A stretch of 24,987 nucleotides of DNA from positions 1 to 24,987 of the forward strand of contig CAZWEZ010000053.1 of assembly GCA_964632795.1 (NCBI GenBank), in the 5' to 3' direction. Both the position numbers and the translations under genes were made by a program. The notes under the pieces are model-generated. The model did not search any database and was not told the origin of the DNA. It was given only the letters and a program-made list of their open reading frames with translations. Shown here piece after piece: positions 1 to 7,450 of this stretch (its first letter is position 1; every line of letters starts with the position of its first letter). This DNA comes from CAZWEZ01 sp964632795 (GTDB taxonomy: Bacteria > Pseudomonadota > Alphaproteobacteria > Rhodospirillales > 2-02-FULL-58-16).

Positions 1-21
1 CTTTACAGTACCAGTAGCCAT
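1..21 (-). CDS. Cold-shock protein (CspA family), N-terminal fragment only
   Basis: Read on the minus strand, the window edge starts ATGGCTACTGGTACTGTAAA, translating to MATGTVK, the usual beginning of small OB-fold cold-shock proteins (RNA chaperones that melt secondary structure). A GAGGA ribosome binding site precedes the ATG at a suitable distance (about 31-35). Only seven codons are inside the window, so the call rests on this short but characteristic start. The roughly 300 bases between this gene and the divergent TRAP operon are free of other genes, consistent with the long 5' leaders common in this family. Confidence 0.75.
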
Positions 22-219
22 AGTTATTTCCTCTAACAGGAGTCTTGATTCCGCGCCTCACACCATGTGACGGCACGATCGGTTTAACGCTCACATTGTC
101 AGGGGATAACTAAGCTAATCGGCGCACCGACCATTTAGGTAACACAAAACAAATGCAACACGTATGTGGGATATGTAGAGCATATTCCCGAGAAGTCAAT
201 GACCCGCGAGGTCCAGCGG

Positions 220-261
220 GGATACCGGAAATTCTTTCCCGGGCGTCGTTTTCGGGTATCC
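220..261. repeat. Inverted repeat in the csp/TRAP divergent intergenic region
   Basis: GGATACCGGAAA at 220-231 pairs with TTTCGGGTATCC at 250-261, with one mismatch and an 18-base loop. It has no T-run, so it is not an obvious intrinsic terminator. It lies between the divergent cold-shock gene and the TRAP operon and could be an operator or a leader hairpin. Nothing else in 22-331 looks like a gene. Confidence 0.4.
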
Positions 262-331
262 TGTCGCCCGCAAACGGCTTTCCGCGATCCAACGTCACCG
301 TCCCATGGCTAGTGATAGGAAAGGGAGGATC

Positions 332-1297
332 ATGAACACCCGCATGCTGATTGCCGGCGCCATCGCCGCCGGGTTGATATCCACCGCGGCCCTCGCCGAG
401 GGCTGGGACATGCCGACGCCGTACGGCGACACCAACTTCCACACCGTCAACATCAAGGCCTTCGCCGACGACGTCAAGGCGGCCACCGGCGGTGCCCTGG
501 AGATCAAGGTCCACGCCGGCGGCTCGCTGTTCAAGCACCCCGAGATCAAGAACGCCATCCGCGGCGGCCAGGTGCCGATCGGCGAGTTCCTGCTGTCGCG
601 CCTGAGCAACGAGAACGCCATCTTCCAGATCGATTCGGTGCCCTTCCTGGCCACCGACTACGATTCCGCGATGAAGCTGTGGAAGGCGTCGCGCCCGGCG
701 ATCGAGAAGCTGCTCGACGCCCAGGGCCTGAAGATCCTGTTCGCCGTGCCGTGGCCGCCCCAGGGGGTCTACGCCAAGAAGGCGATCAACGCGGTCTCCG
801 ACCTCAAGGGGGTCAAGTTCCGGGCCTACAACACGGCCACCGAGCGCCTGGCCCAGTTGGCCGGCGCGGTGCCGACCCAGGTCGAGGTCCCCGACATCCC
901 GCAGGCCTTCGCCACCGGCCGCGTCGAGGCGATGATCACCTCGCCCTCGACCGGCGCCAACTCCAAGGCCTGGGACTTCGTCACCTACTTCTACCACACC
1001 CAGGCGTGGCTGCCCAAGAACGTCACGGTGGTCAACCAGAAGGCCTTCGCCCGCCTCGACGGCGCCACCCAGAAGGCGGTCCTGGACGCCGCCGCCAAGG
1101 CCGAGACGCGCGGCTGGAAGGCGAGCATGGCCGAGACCGAGGCCAAGATCGCCATCCTCAAGAAGAACGGCATGAAGGTGAGCGATCCCAGCCCGGAGCT
1201 CAAGTCCGGGCTCGAGGAGATCGGCGCCAAGATGACCGCCGAATGGAGCGACAAGGCCGGCGCCGACGGGAAAGCGATCCTCGAGGCGTACAAGTAA
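332..1297 (+). CDS. dctP: TRAP transporter solute-binding protein (DctP family)
   Basis: Periplasmic substrate-binding subunit of a tripartite ATP-independent transporter, 321 residues, a normal family length. Residues 1-22 form a signal peptide (charged MNTR, hydrophobic core, cleavage after ALA before EGW). The body has typical DctP features: the early NFHTVN..FADDVKAATGG segment, a lobe with LKGVKFRAYN whose Arg is where the family contacts a substrate carboxylate, and an EVPDIPQAFATGRVEAMITS segment. The start at 332 is chosen over an in-frame ATG at 305 because AGGGAGG (322-328) sits just before it and it gives the clean signal peptide. It is the first gene of the dctPQM-BASS operon. The ligand cannot be named from sequence; an organic acid or zwitterion is likely from family knowledge. 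Confidence 0.93.
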   Translation: MNTRMLIAGAIAAGLISTAALAEGWDMPTPYGDTNFHTVNIKAFADDVKAATGGALEIKVHAGGSLFKHPEIKNAIRGGQVPIGEFLLSRLSNENAIFQIDSVPFLATDYDSAMKLWKASRPAIEKLLDAQGLKILFAVPWPPQGVYAKKAINAVSDLKGVKFRAYNTATERLAQLAGAVPTQVEVPDIPQAFATGRVEAMITSPSTGANSKAWDFVTYFYHTQAWLPKNVTVVNQKAFARLDGATQKAVLDAAAKAETRGWKASMAETEAKIAILKKNGMKVSDPSPELKSGLEEIGAKMTAEWSDKAGADGKAILEAYK

Positions 1298-1348
1298 GCA
1301 GGCATCCCGGACGGGCCGGTTCCCGAACAATCGGCCCGTCCGCCCGAC

Positions 1349-1897
1349 ATGCGCCAGGCCCTCGACACCCTTTATCGCGTCAGCGGCGCGCTGGCGGCGG
1401 TCTTCCTCGCCGCCATCTGCACCATCGTCCTGCTGCAGGTGGGCGCCAACCTGATCGACGCCCTCGCCGACCTGGTCCTCGGCGAGCCGATCGGCCTGGT
1501 GATCCCGTCGTATGCCGAGTTCGCCGGCTTCTTCCTCGCCGCCTCGTCGTTCCTCGCCCTGGCCTACACCATGCGCCACGGCGCCCACATCCGGGTCTCG
1601 CTGCTGATCCAGCACCTGCACGGCGGACCCCGGCGCGCCGTCGAGCTGTGGTGCAGCGCGGCCGGCGCCGGGCTGGCCGGCTACTTCGCGTGGTTCACCG
1701 TCGGCCTGGTGGGGGAGTCGATCGAGTTCGGCGACCTGTCGACGGGGATGGTCCCGGTCGCCCTGTGGATTCCCCAGTCGGCGATGGCGCTGGGCCTGAT
1801 CGTGCTGGCCATCGCGCTCGCCGACGAGTTCGTGTCGATCCTCGCCGGGCGAACTCCCTCCTACCTGGCCGGCGACGGCCCGCCGGGCGACGAATAG
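1349..1897 (+). CDS. dctQ: TRAP transporter small permease subunit (DctQ family)
   Basis: A 182-residue inner-membrane protein with four predicted hydrophobic helices (about residues 12-34, 48-72, 92-112 and 128-152), matching the usual four-helix DctQ architecture. The second helix is followed by YTMRHGAHIRVSLL, the conserved amphipathic region after helix two in DctQ proteins. It lies 51 bases after dctP and 8 bases before dctM, so the three genes are almost surely cotranscribed. It acts as the small membrane partner of the large permease. Confidence 0.9.
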   Translation: MRQALDTLYRVSGALAAVFLAAICTIVLLQVGANLIDALADLVLGEPIGLVIPSYAEFAGFFLAASSFLALAYTMRHGAHIRVSLLIQHLHGGPRRAVELWCSAAGAGLAGYFAWFTVGLVGESIEFGDLSTGMVPVALWIPQSAMALGLIVLAIALADEFVSILAGRTPSYLAGDGPPGDE

Positions 1898-1905
1898 GGG
1901 CGGCC

Positions 1906-3207
1906 ATGGAGCAGATCGTCCTCACCGGGCTGCTGATGGTGATCCTGTTCGTGTTGCTGGGCAGCGGCCTGTGGGTGGCGCTGTCGCTGCTCGGGGTGGG
2001 GCTGGTCGGCATGGTGTTCTTCACCACGGCGCCGGCCGGCCAGGTGCTGGCGACCACCGCCTGGGGGTCCAGCAACTCGTGGGCCCTGGCCGCCCTGCCG
2101 CTGTTCATCTGGATCGGCGAGATCCTGTTCCGCTCGCGGCTGTCCGAGGACATGTTCGCGGGCCTGGCGCCGTGGCTGAGCCACATCCCGGGACGCCTCC
2201 TGCACGTCAACATCCTGGGCTGCGGGGTGTTCGCCGCGGTCTCCGGATCGTCGGCGGCGACGGCCGCCACCATCGGCAGGATGTCGCTGCCCGAGCTGGA
2301 GAAGCGCGGCTACGATCCGGCCATGAGCATCTCCACCCTGGCCGGCTCGGGGACGCTCGGCTTCCTGATCCCGCCGTCGATCATCCTCATCGTCTACGGG
2401 GTGGCGACCGAGGAATCGATCGCCCGCCTGTTCGTCGCCGGGGTCCTGCCCGGGGCCATGCTGGTGGTCCTGTTCATGGGCTACGTGATCGTCTGGTCGC
2501 TGCTCAACCCCGACAAGATCCCGCCCGGCGACATCGACATGCCGCTACGCGAGCGCCTCTACCACTCGCGCCGGCTGATCCCGGTGCTGCTGCTGATCAC
2601 CGGGGTCATCGGCTCGATCTATACCGGCATCGCCTCGCCGACCGACGCCGCCGCGGTCGGCGTGCTGCTGGCCTTCGTGTTGTCGTGGTTCTCCGGGACG
2701 CTCAACCGCGAGACCTTCATCGCCGGCATCATGGGGGCGACCCGGACCTCGTGCATGATCGCCTTCATCCTCGCCGGGGCGGCGTTCCTGACCGTGGCCA
2801 TGGGGTTCACCGGCATCCCCCGGCTACTGGCCCAGTGGATCGGCACCCTGGAGCTGTCGCCCTACATGCTGCTCGGGGCACTGACCATCTTCTTCATCGT
2901 GCTGGGCTGTTTCCTCGACGGCATCTCGGTGGTGGTGCTGACCACCTCGGTGATCCTGCCGATGGTCGAGCAGGCGGGCATCGACCGCATCTGGTTCGGG
3001 ATCTATTTGGTGCTGGTGGTCGAGATGTCCCAGATCACGCCGCCGGTCGGCTTCAACCTGTTCGTCATCCAGGGGCTGACCGGCAAGAACATCCTGTACG
3101 TCGCCAAGGCGGCGATTCCGTTCTTCTTCCTGCTCCTGCTGGCGGTCGGGCTGATCGTCGCCTTCCCACGGATCGCCACCTACCTGCCCAGCCGGATGGG
3201 CGGCTGA
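1906..3207 (+). CDS. dctM: TRAP transporter large permease subunit (DctM family)
   Basis: A 433-residue polytopic membrane protein, standard length for DctM, which forms the sodium-coupled transport path. Characteristic segments include the early FIWIGEILFRSRLSEDMF region, GVFAAVSGSSAATAATIGRM, the GSGTLGFLIPPSIILIVYG motif, SPTDAAAVGVLLAF, and the late ITPPVGFNLFVIQG. The ATG at 1906 is preceded by GGGGCGG and follows dctQ by 8 bases. The reading frame stays open far upstream of 1906, but that part is arginine-rich out-of-frame sequence overlapping dctP and dctQ and is not coding. The stop abuts the next ATG. Confidence 0.95.
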   Translation: MEQIVLTGLLMVILFVLLGSGLWVALSLLGVGLVGMVFFTTAPAGQVLATTAWGSSNSWALAALPLFIWIGEILFRSRLSEDMFAGLAPWLSHIPGRLLHVNILGCGVFAAVSGSSAATAATIGRMSLPELEKRGYDPAMSISTLAGSGTLGFLIPPSIILIVYGVATEESIARLFVAGVLPGAMLVVLFMGYVIVWSLLNPDKIPPGDIDMPLRERLYHSRRLIPVLLLITGVIGSIYTGIASPTDAAAVGVLLAFVLSWFSGTLNRETFIAGIMGATRTSCMIAFILAGAAFLTVAMGFTGIPRLLAQWIGTLELSPYMLLGALTIFFIVLGCFLDGISVVVLTTSVILPMVEQAGIDRIWFGIYLVLVVEMSQITPPVGFNLFVIQGLTGKNILYVAKAAIPFFFLLLLAVGLIVAFPRIATYLPSRMGG

Positions 3208-4131
3208 ATGGCCCTGGGGTTCCTGGCCAAACATGGCACTGCGTTGCTCGCCGTCGGCATCCTGGCCGGGCTCGGGCTGCCCGAGCTGGCGGCGCTGCTG
3301 CGGCCGCTGCTGACGGTCTCGGTGGCGGCGATCCTGTTCCTGGCCATGCTGCGGCTGGACTGGGGGGCGGTGGCCGGCTACGGGCGGAGGCCGGGGCTGG
3401 TGCTGGGCGCCGGCGCCTGGCTGCTGGTCGTGGTCCCGGTGGCGGTGTTCCTCGCCGCCCGGGGGCTGGGGCTGTCGGCCCCCTTGACTACCGCCCTGGT
3501 CCTGATGGCGGCGGCGCCGCCGATCATGTCGGGACCGGCGTTCGCCCTGCTGATCGGTCTCGATGGGGCGCTGTGCCTGGTGGTCATGGTCGCCGCCACC
3601 CTGGCCGCGCCTTTCGTTCTGCCGGCGGTCGCCCTGCAGGCGCTGGGTCTGGAGCTGGACATCGGCGCCGGGGTGCTGGCCTTCCGCCTGGCCCTGCTGG
3701 TCGGTGGCCCGATGGTCGCCAGCCTGGTCGTCCGCCGGCTGCTGGGCGCCGGGCGGCTGGCCGATTGGGCGGTACCCTTCGACGGGCTGATGGTCCTGCT
3801 GTTGCTGGTCTTCGCCATCGCCGTGATGGACGGCGTCACCGCCCGCCTGCTGGCCGACCCGGGCCACGTGATGACGATCGTCGGCGTCGCCTTCGCCGCC
3901 AACCTGATCCTCCAGGCGGTGGGCACCGTGCCCTATTGGGGACTGGGCCGCGAGGTGGCGCTGAGCGTCGGCTATTCGTGCGGCAACCGCAACATGGCGA
4001 TGCTGCTGGCGGTGCTGCCGGCATCCAGCGACCCGGACGTCCTTCTCTACTTCGCGCTCGGCCAGTTCCCCATCTACATCCTGCCCGGCGCCCTGGCGCC
4101 GCTCTACCGGCGGCTGTTGAAACCGCGCTGA
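3208..4131 (+). CDS. BASS-family (bile acid:sodium symporter-like) permease
   Basis: A 307-residue membrane protein with about nine or ten hydrophobic helices. The pattern fits the SBF-like/BASS superfamily: AAAPPIMSGPAFALLIGLDG in the middle, and SVGYSCGNRNMAMLLAVLP near the C-terminus, matching the GNRN crossover motif of this superfamily. Its ATG follows the dctM stop with no intervening base (TGAATG), so it is translationally coupled to the TRAP operon. BASS proteins move organic anions with sodium or work as exporters; here it may handle the TRAP substrate, a product of it, or act as a parallel route. The substrate is unknown. Family call by motif, fairly secure. Confidence 0.82.
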   Translation: MALGFLAKHGTALLAVGILAGLGLPELAALLRPLLTVSVAAILFLAMLRLDWGAVAGYGRRPGLVLGAGAWLLVVVPVAVFLAARGLGLSAPLTTALVLMAAAPPIMSGPAFALLIGLDGALCLVVMVAATLAAPFVLPAVALQALGLELDIGAGVLAFRLALLVGGPMVASLVVRRLLGAGRLADWAVPFDGLMVLLLLVFAIAVMDGVTARLLADPGHVMTIVGVAFAANLILQAVGTVPYWGLGREVALSVGYSCGNRNMAMLLAVLPASSDPDVLLYFALGQFPIYILPGALAPLYRRLLKPR

Positions 4132-4326
4132 CCAGCCGCCCAGCACGCCCCTGGGGGCGGGAGCTCACGCGAAACGGTTTCTCGACGCCTGTTCATTGCC
4201 TGATAGCGGTCGTGATTCCACCTAAGGTAGGACGGTAAAAAAATAGCCATAAGTTGTCATTCTACGGCCGCGAGCCTGGCTCCAGCGATGCCAAGCAAAC
4301 GACGGCTTCGGACCCTCACTTTTTTC

Positions 4327-4355
4327 TTGACATATATCACCGGAGCAAATAGAGT
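4327..4355 (+). promoter_or_regulatory. Predicted sigma70-type promoter for the TA-like pair
   Basis: TTGACA at 4327-4332 and TAGAGT at 4350-4355 are separated by 17 bases, a good housekeeping promoter pattern. A start near 4362 would leave a leader of about 55 bases before the ATG at 4417. The leader contains a short inverted repeat, GCAGT (4361-4365) with ACTGC (4375-4379), that could be an autoregulatory operator. The rest of the 4132-4416 gap shows no gene and is AT-richer than its surroundings. Confidence 0.5.
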
Positions 4356-4416
4356 GCGGAGCAGTGCGTAGATTACTGCGTTCTGACACGAACTATGATT
4401 ACTGGAGGGAGCGAAC

Positions 4417-4917
4417 ATGAGCAGCAAGGTTTGTGTCCCGATCGACGCCGACATGTATGCGGAGTTCATCTTGCGGTCCGGCAAAAACGTGGATGTCGCG
4501 AGCTTCATTGAAAACATTGTCCAGAACTACCTGGATAACACAGAGGGCGACGCAATCATCTGGTCCGATGAACACTCCGTGAAGTTCCGTGCCGAATTGG
4601 ACGAAGACTTCGAGAAAACCTACGGCGATCCCGATGGCTTCTACCAGTGGGACAACCTCTTCCTCGAAAACGGCACACAAATACGCATGAGGTACAAGGG
4701 GAGGAATTACTTCGCAGTCGTCCGCGACGAGGAAATTAATTTTGAGGAAGAGGCTTACACGCCCTCTCAACTGGCCAAAAGGATTGCGAACGACACCAAC
4801 CGGAACGCATGGAGAGACCTTTGGATCAAGGAGCGCGGTTCGTCTCAGTGGGTTCTGGCCGATGATTTGCGACGCCAGGCCAAGGCTCGGCCCCCTATCA
4901 GTTTGGAGGATTTCTGA
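4417..4917 (+). CDS. Putative antitoxin-like protein: ribbon-helix-helix-like N-terminus plus RAMA/DUF4357-like domain
   Basis: A 166-residue soluble protein. Residues 4-40 (VCVPIDADMYAEFIL then ASFIENIVQNYL) look like a short beta strand followed by two helices, as in ribbon-helix-helix DNA-binding proteins. Residues about 82-137 (NGTQIRMRYKGRNYFAVV, EEAYTPSQLAKRI, NRNAWRDLWIK) resemble the RAMA/DUF4357 fold of restriction- and methylation-associated proteins, where a G-T-x-[LI] strand, a Y-x-S/T-x-S/T-xx-A helix and an N-x-W turn recur. A strong GGAGGGA (4404-4410) precedes the ATG. The stop overlaps the start of the next gene by one base. Base composition is lower in GC than the flanks, a sign of transfer. 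Domain calls are by eye; the antitoxin role is inferred from gene order and coupling. Confidence 0.6.
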   Translation: MSSKVCVPIDADMYAEFILRSGKNVDVASFIENIVQNYLDNTEGDAIIWSDEHSVKFRAELDEDFEKTYGDPDGFYQWDNLFLENGTQIRMRYKGRNYFAVVRDEEINFEEEAYTPSQLAKRIANDTNRNAWRDLWIKERGSSQWVLADDLRRQAKARPPISLEDF

Positions 4918-5264
4918 TGGCTGAGTACACAAAGCACGGCTCAACACGGGCACAACAGCGCGGTATTCCGCAACTGATCCTTGACTGGCTCATTGAGTAT
5001 GGACGGCTAACTCGACAGAGGGGTGCGAACGTCTATTTCCTCGACAAGGATAGTCGGAGACGGCTTCGGCGTGACATTGGTGGCCTCGCCTATAAGCGGC
5101 TGGCAGACCTTTTCGATGCGTATGCTGTCGTGTCAGACGACGGCAAGGTAATCACAACGGGATGGCGGCAAAGGCGTTTAAAGAGCTATCCAAATCGGCG
5201 GCCCAAATCGCGGGCGCGTTCGATCATGCCGGCGAACGGGGCGTCGGAGTTGAGGGTGTCGTAG
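4917..5264 (+). CDS. Putative toxin-like small protein (DUF4258-like), with a C-terminal tail read through the island border
   Basis: A 115-residue basic protein coupled to the gene before it (TGATG, one-base overlap). The N-terminus, KHGSTRAQQRGIPQLILDWL, shows the H-x(3)-R-x-x-QRGI pattern of DUF4258-type proteins, a RelE-like group seen in toxin-antitoxin cassettes. The segment ending VVSDDGKVITTGWRQRRLK resembles the usual family C-terminus. Residues 90-115 go beyond that end and are encoded on the strand opposite the last codons of the neighbouring quinone reductase gene, so this tail was probably gained when the cassette landed here. An mRNA interferase role is possible but not shown; it may equally be a chromosomal cassette of another kind. 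Confidence 0.6.
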   Translation: MAEYTKHGSTRAQQRGIPQLILDWLIEYGRLTRQRGANVYFLDKDSRRRLRRDIGGLAYKRLADLFDAYAVVSDDGKVITTGWRQRRLKSYPNRRPKSRARSIMPANGASELRVS

Positions 5265-5764
5265 AAGGTCTCGATGCGGGCGTCGGCGATGCCGCAATAG
5301 TCCATGATGCCGATCCGAAGCTGGGTCTCCATGGCCTTGTCGAAGCCCCGCTTGGCGAAGTCCTCGCGGGGCGAGCCGCCGAGCGCCACCATCAGCGCCT
5401 TGTCCACCGGCACCGCGCACTGGCCGCCTTCCCAGCCGTAGGCGAAGCCGTAGTTCCACACCCTCTCGATCCAGCCCTTGAGCATCGCCGGCATCGACCA
5501 CCACCACACCGGAAAGAACATGGCGATGGCGTCGTTGCGTTCGATCCGCGCCATCTCGGCGTGGACCTCCGGCGAATAGGTCTTGGCGGGGTCGGAGTAG
5601 TCCGGTTCGTCCGCCGGCCGGACCAGGGGGTCGAAGTTCTCGGCGTAGAGGTCGGCGACCTCGGCGCCGTGTCCGGCCTCCTCGAGGCCTTCGATAAAAG
5701 AGTCGGCCAGCGCCCCGGTCAGCGAGGCGCGGCGGGGGTGGGAAATAACCACGAGCACGTTCAT
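5186..5764 (-). CDS. NAD(P)H dehydrogenase (quinone), flavodoxin-like fold
   Basis: A 192-residue cytoplasmic FMN/FAD-dependent two-electron quinone or enal reductase of the flavodoxin_2 family (MdaB/KefF/NQO1-like). It opens with MNVLVVISHPRRASLTGALA, the phosphate-binding start of the fold. At residues 83-110 comes FFPVWWWSMPAMLKGWIERV, the aromatic W-W-x-P-A-x-L-K-x-W-I/F-D/E-R signature, followed by GFAYGW. Length is normal. It is the last gene of the minus-strand cluster, 71 bases after the NCS1 permease gene. The role in the pathway is probably redox protection or cofactor recycling (inference). Its final codons overlap, antisense, the tail of the toxin-like gene. Confidence 0.88.
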   Translation of the reverse strand: MNVLVVISHPRRASLTGALADSFIEGLEEAGHGAEVADLYAENFDPLVRPADEPDYSDPAKTYSPEVHAEMARIERNDAIAMFFPVWWWSMPAMLKGWIERVWNYGFAYGWEGGQCAVPVDKALMVALGGSPREDFAKRGFDKAMETQLRIGIMDYCGIADARIETFYDTLNSDAPFAGMIERARDLGRRFG

Positions 5765-5835
5765 CGAACGAATCCCTGTCGATGTCCGATGGCCGGTGGA
5801 GCGGGGGGAATGCCCCACCGGCCGCCGGTGTGGTT

Positions 5836-7239
5836 CTAGTAGCCGCCGCGATTGGCGGGCTGAACCACGAACTTGGTGACGAGCAGGTAGACCACGCCGC
5901 CGACAAGCGCGGTCGGCAGGGCGGCCGTCATGTACTCGTAGGGCCAATTGCTGGCGTAGGTCAGCGGGTCCAACAGGTAGATGTAGGTGAAGAACCCGGC
6001 GACCATGGCCGCCAGCGCCGCCGGATTGAAGCCGCCCCAATAGGCGTACTCCGAAGTCGACGAACTGTCGTACATGGCCCGGATGTTGAGCCTCTGCTTG
6101 CGAAGCAGGTAGTAGTCGACGATCTGGATCGCCACCAGCGGCGCAAAGGTCACGCCGATGAAGGCGAGGAAGGTCCCGAAGTTGTTGAAGAACCAGTCGG
6201 CGGCGAAGATGCCGACCGCCGCCACCGGGACCAGACCCAGCAGCACGGCGACCTTCCATGGCCACTTGCCGACCACCGGAATGTGTTTGAGACCGACCGC
6301 CGAGGCATAGACGCCGATGACGGCGGTGCCGAAGTTGGCGGCGATCACGAACAACAGGGCGATCGAGCCGTAGAACGGACCGCCCAGCTGGACCAGCCAG
6401 GCCGAGGGATCGGAGGTCTCCAAGGCCAGGATGGCGGCCAGCCCGATGATCGACAGGATCGGCACCGGCAGGCCCATGCCCAGCATCGAGGGCAGGGTGG
6501 CGGTGTGGGCGTTGGGCGATTCACGGACCATGGCGCCGATGTAGGGCCACCACGAGAGCAGGCTGACGATGCCGATCTCGAGCCCCGTGGTGTAGTCCCA
6601 CAGCAGGCTGCCCGAGGCGTAGGCCGGCTTGGCCGCGGCGATGGCCTCGGACTCGTTGGTCAGCAGCATGTAGATCATCCACACCCCGACGCCGACGATG
6701 AACACGAACAGGACCTTGGCCACCCGTTCGATGCCGGACGCCCCCTTGAGCAGGATCAGGTAAACGCCGACACAGGCGATCAACGTGGCCAACGGAATGA
6801 CCCACACTTCGCTGCCTTCGGCGGTGATCCCGGTGGTGATCAGCAATTGGGACACCGACATGCCGAAGAAGATCAGCAACAGCGAGTTCCAGCCGATGAT
6901 CGAGGTGTATTGCAGGAACACGGTGATAACCCAGCCCTTGTTGCCGAACTGGGGCTTGGACGACGAGATGGAATCGATGCCGTAGCGGGTCGCGCTGGGC
7001 ACCACGGCGAGGGTGACCAGGAACATGCCGATCATCGAGCCCGCGATCATCGCCGCGATGCCCATCTTGATGTCCAGGTAGTAGCCGACGTACTCGCCGA
7101 TGATGTAGCACCAGGTAGCCGAGGCGGCGACCAGCAGCACGACCCACAGCTCGAACTGGCCCCACGTACGCTCCGACTGCAACAGCGGCCAGGCGCTTTC
7201 GTCCACGGTGTCGTATGATTGGATTGATTCTTCGCTCAT
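5836..7239 (-). CDS. NCS1 family cytosine/purine/hydantoin-type permease
   Basis: A 467-residue integral membrane protein with about twelve hydrophobic helices, matching nucleobase:cation symporter-1 transporters (CodB, PucI, Mhp1 types). After a hydrophilic N-terminus come helix one (about residues 25-45) and helix two with the Gly-rich GIAAMIAGSMIGMFLV, followed by the loop PSATRYGIDSISSSKPQFGNKG, which parallels the conserved R/G and FG-x-x-G loop between helices two and three. Substrates in the family are purines, cytosine, hydantoins, allantoin or thiamin, and this lineage may well carry other nitrogenous compounds. The start at 7239 is preceded by GGGGGTGGG and overlaps the stop of the small membrane protein by one base. 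Clustered with an N-demethylase-like flavoprotein, so uptake of its substrate is a reasonable inference. Confidence 0.88.
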   Translation of the reverse strand: MSEESIQSYDTVDESAWPLLQSERTWGQFELWVVLLVAASATWCYIIGEYVGYYLDIKMGIAAMIAGSMIGMFLVTLAVVPSATRYGIDSISSSKPQFGNKGWVITVFLQYTSIIGWNSLLLIFFGMSVSQLLITTGITAEGSEVWVIPLATLIACVGVYLILLKGASGIERVAKVLFVFIVGVGVWMIYMLLTNESEAIAAAKPAYASGSLLWDYTTGLEIGIVSLLSWWPYIGAMVRESPNAHTATLPSMLGMGLPVPILSIIGLAAILALETSDPSAWLVQLGGPFYGSIALLFVIAANFGTAVIGVYASAVGLKHIPVVGKWPWKVAVLLGLVPVAAVGIFAADWFFNNFGTFLAFIGVTFAPLVAIQIVDYYLLRKQRLNIRAMYDSSSTSEYAYWGGFNPAALAAMVAGFFTYIYLLDPLTYASNWPYEYMTAALPTALVGGVVYLLVTKFVVQPANRGGY

Positions 7240-7397
7240 CACACCCACCCCCAGATCAACAGAAGAACCGGACCTATGACGCCGAGGACCCATAGCCAGA
7301 TCCAATCGGCGCCGGTGAACCCGTCCCCTTGATTGGCCGGATCCTCCAACTCGGAGATCCGCCGCTCGAGTTCGGGCGGGAATATCGTGTCTGCCAT
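7239..7397 (-). CDS. Small single-span, Trp-rich membrane protein preceding the NCS1 permease
   Basis: A 52-residue ORF too short for most gene callers. ATG at 7397 follows AAGGAGA with seven intervening bases, an excellent ribosome binding site. Its TGA overlaps the permease ATG by one base (TGATG). Residues 1-25 are charged and likely helical (MADTIFPPELERRISELEDP), followed by one transmembrane segment from about 30 to 52 (ADWIWLWVLGVIGPVLLLIW) with five tryptophans; the chain ends within or just past the membrane. Small accessory membrane proteins precede other permease families (for example DUF485 or DUF4212 before sodium:solute symporters). By analogy this may be an accessory subunit of the NCS1 transporter. 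No known family recognised. Confidence 0.75.
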   Translation of the reverse strand: MADTIFPPELERRISELEDPANQGDGFTGADWIWLWVLGVIGPVLLLIWGWV

Positions 7398-7450
7398 CTG
7401 CGTCTCCTTTCTCTGTCTCTCTCTGTCTGCGCTTCAGCGAAGCCGTCCTC

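Noticed and set aside
110..1621. A 503-codon minus-strand open frame opposite dctP and dctQ
   Set aside because: It is antisense to well-supported genes, with biased composition and no family features. Similar long antisense frames opposite the aldehyde dehydrogenase, flavoprotein, mttB-like and metY genes were dropped for the same reason.
679..1905. Very long open frame upstream of and in frame with dctM
   Set aside because: It is arginine/proline/glycine-rich sequence overlapping dctP and dctQ in another frame, an effect of high GC; the real DctM start is the ATG at 1906 with a binding site and homology.
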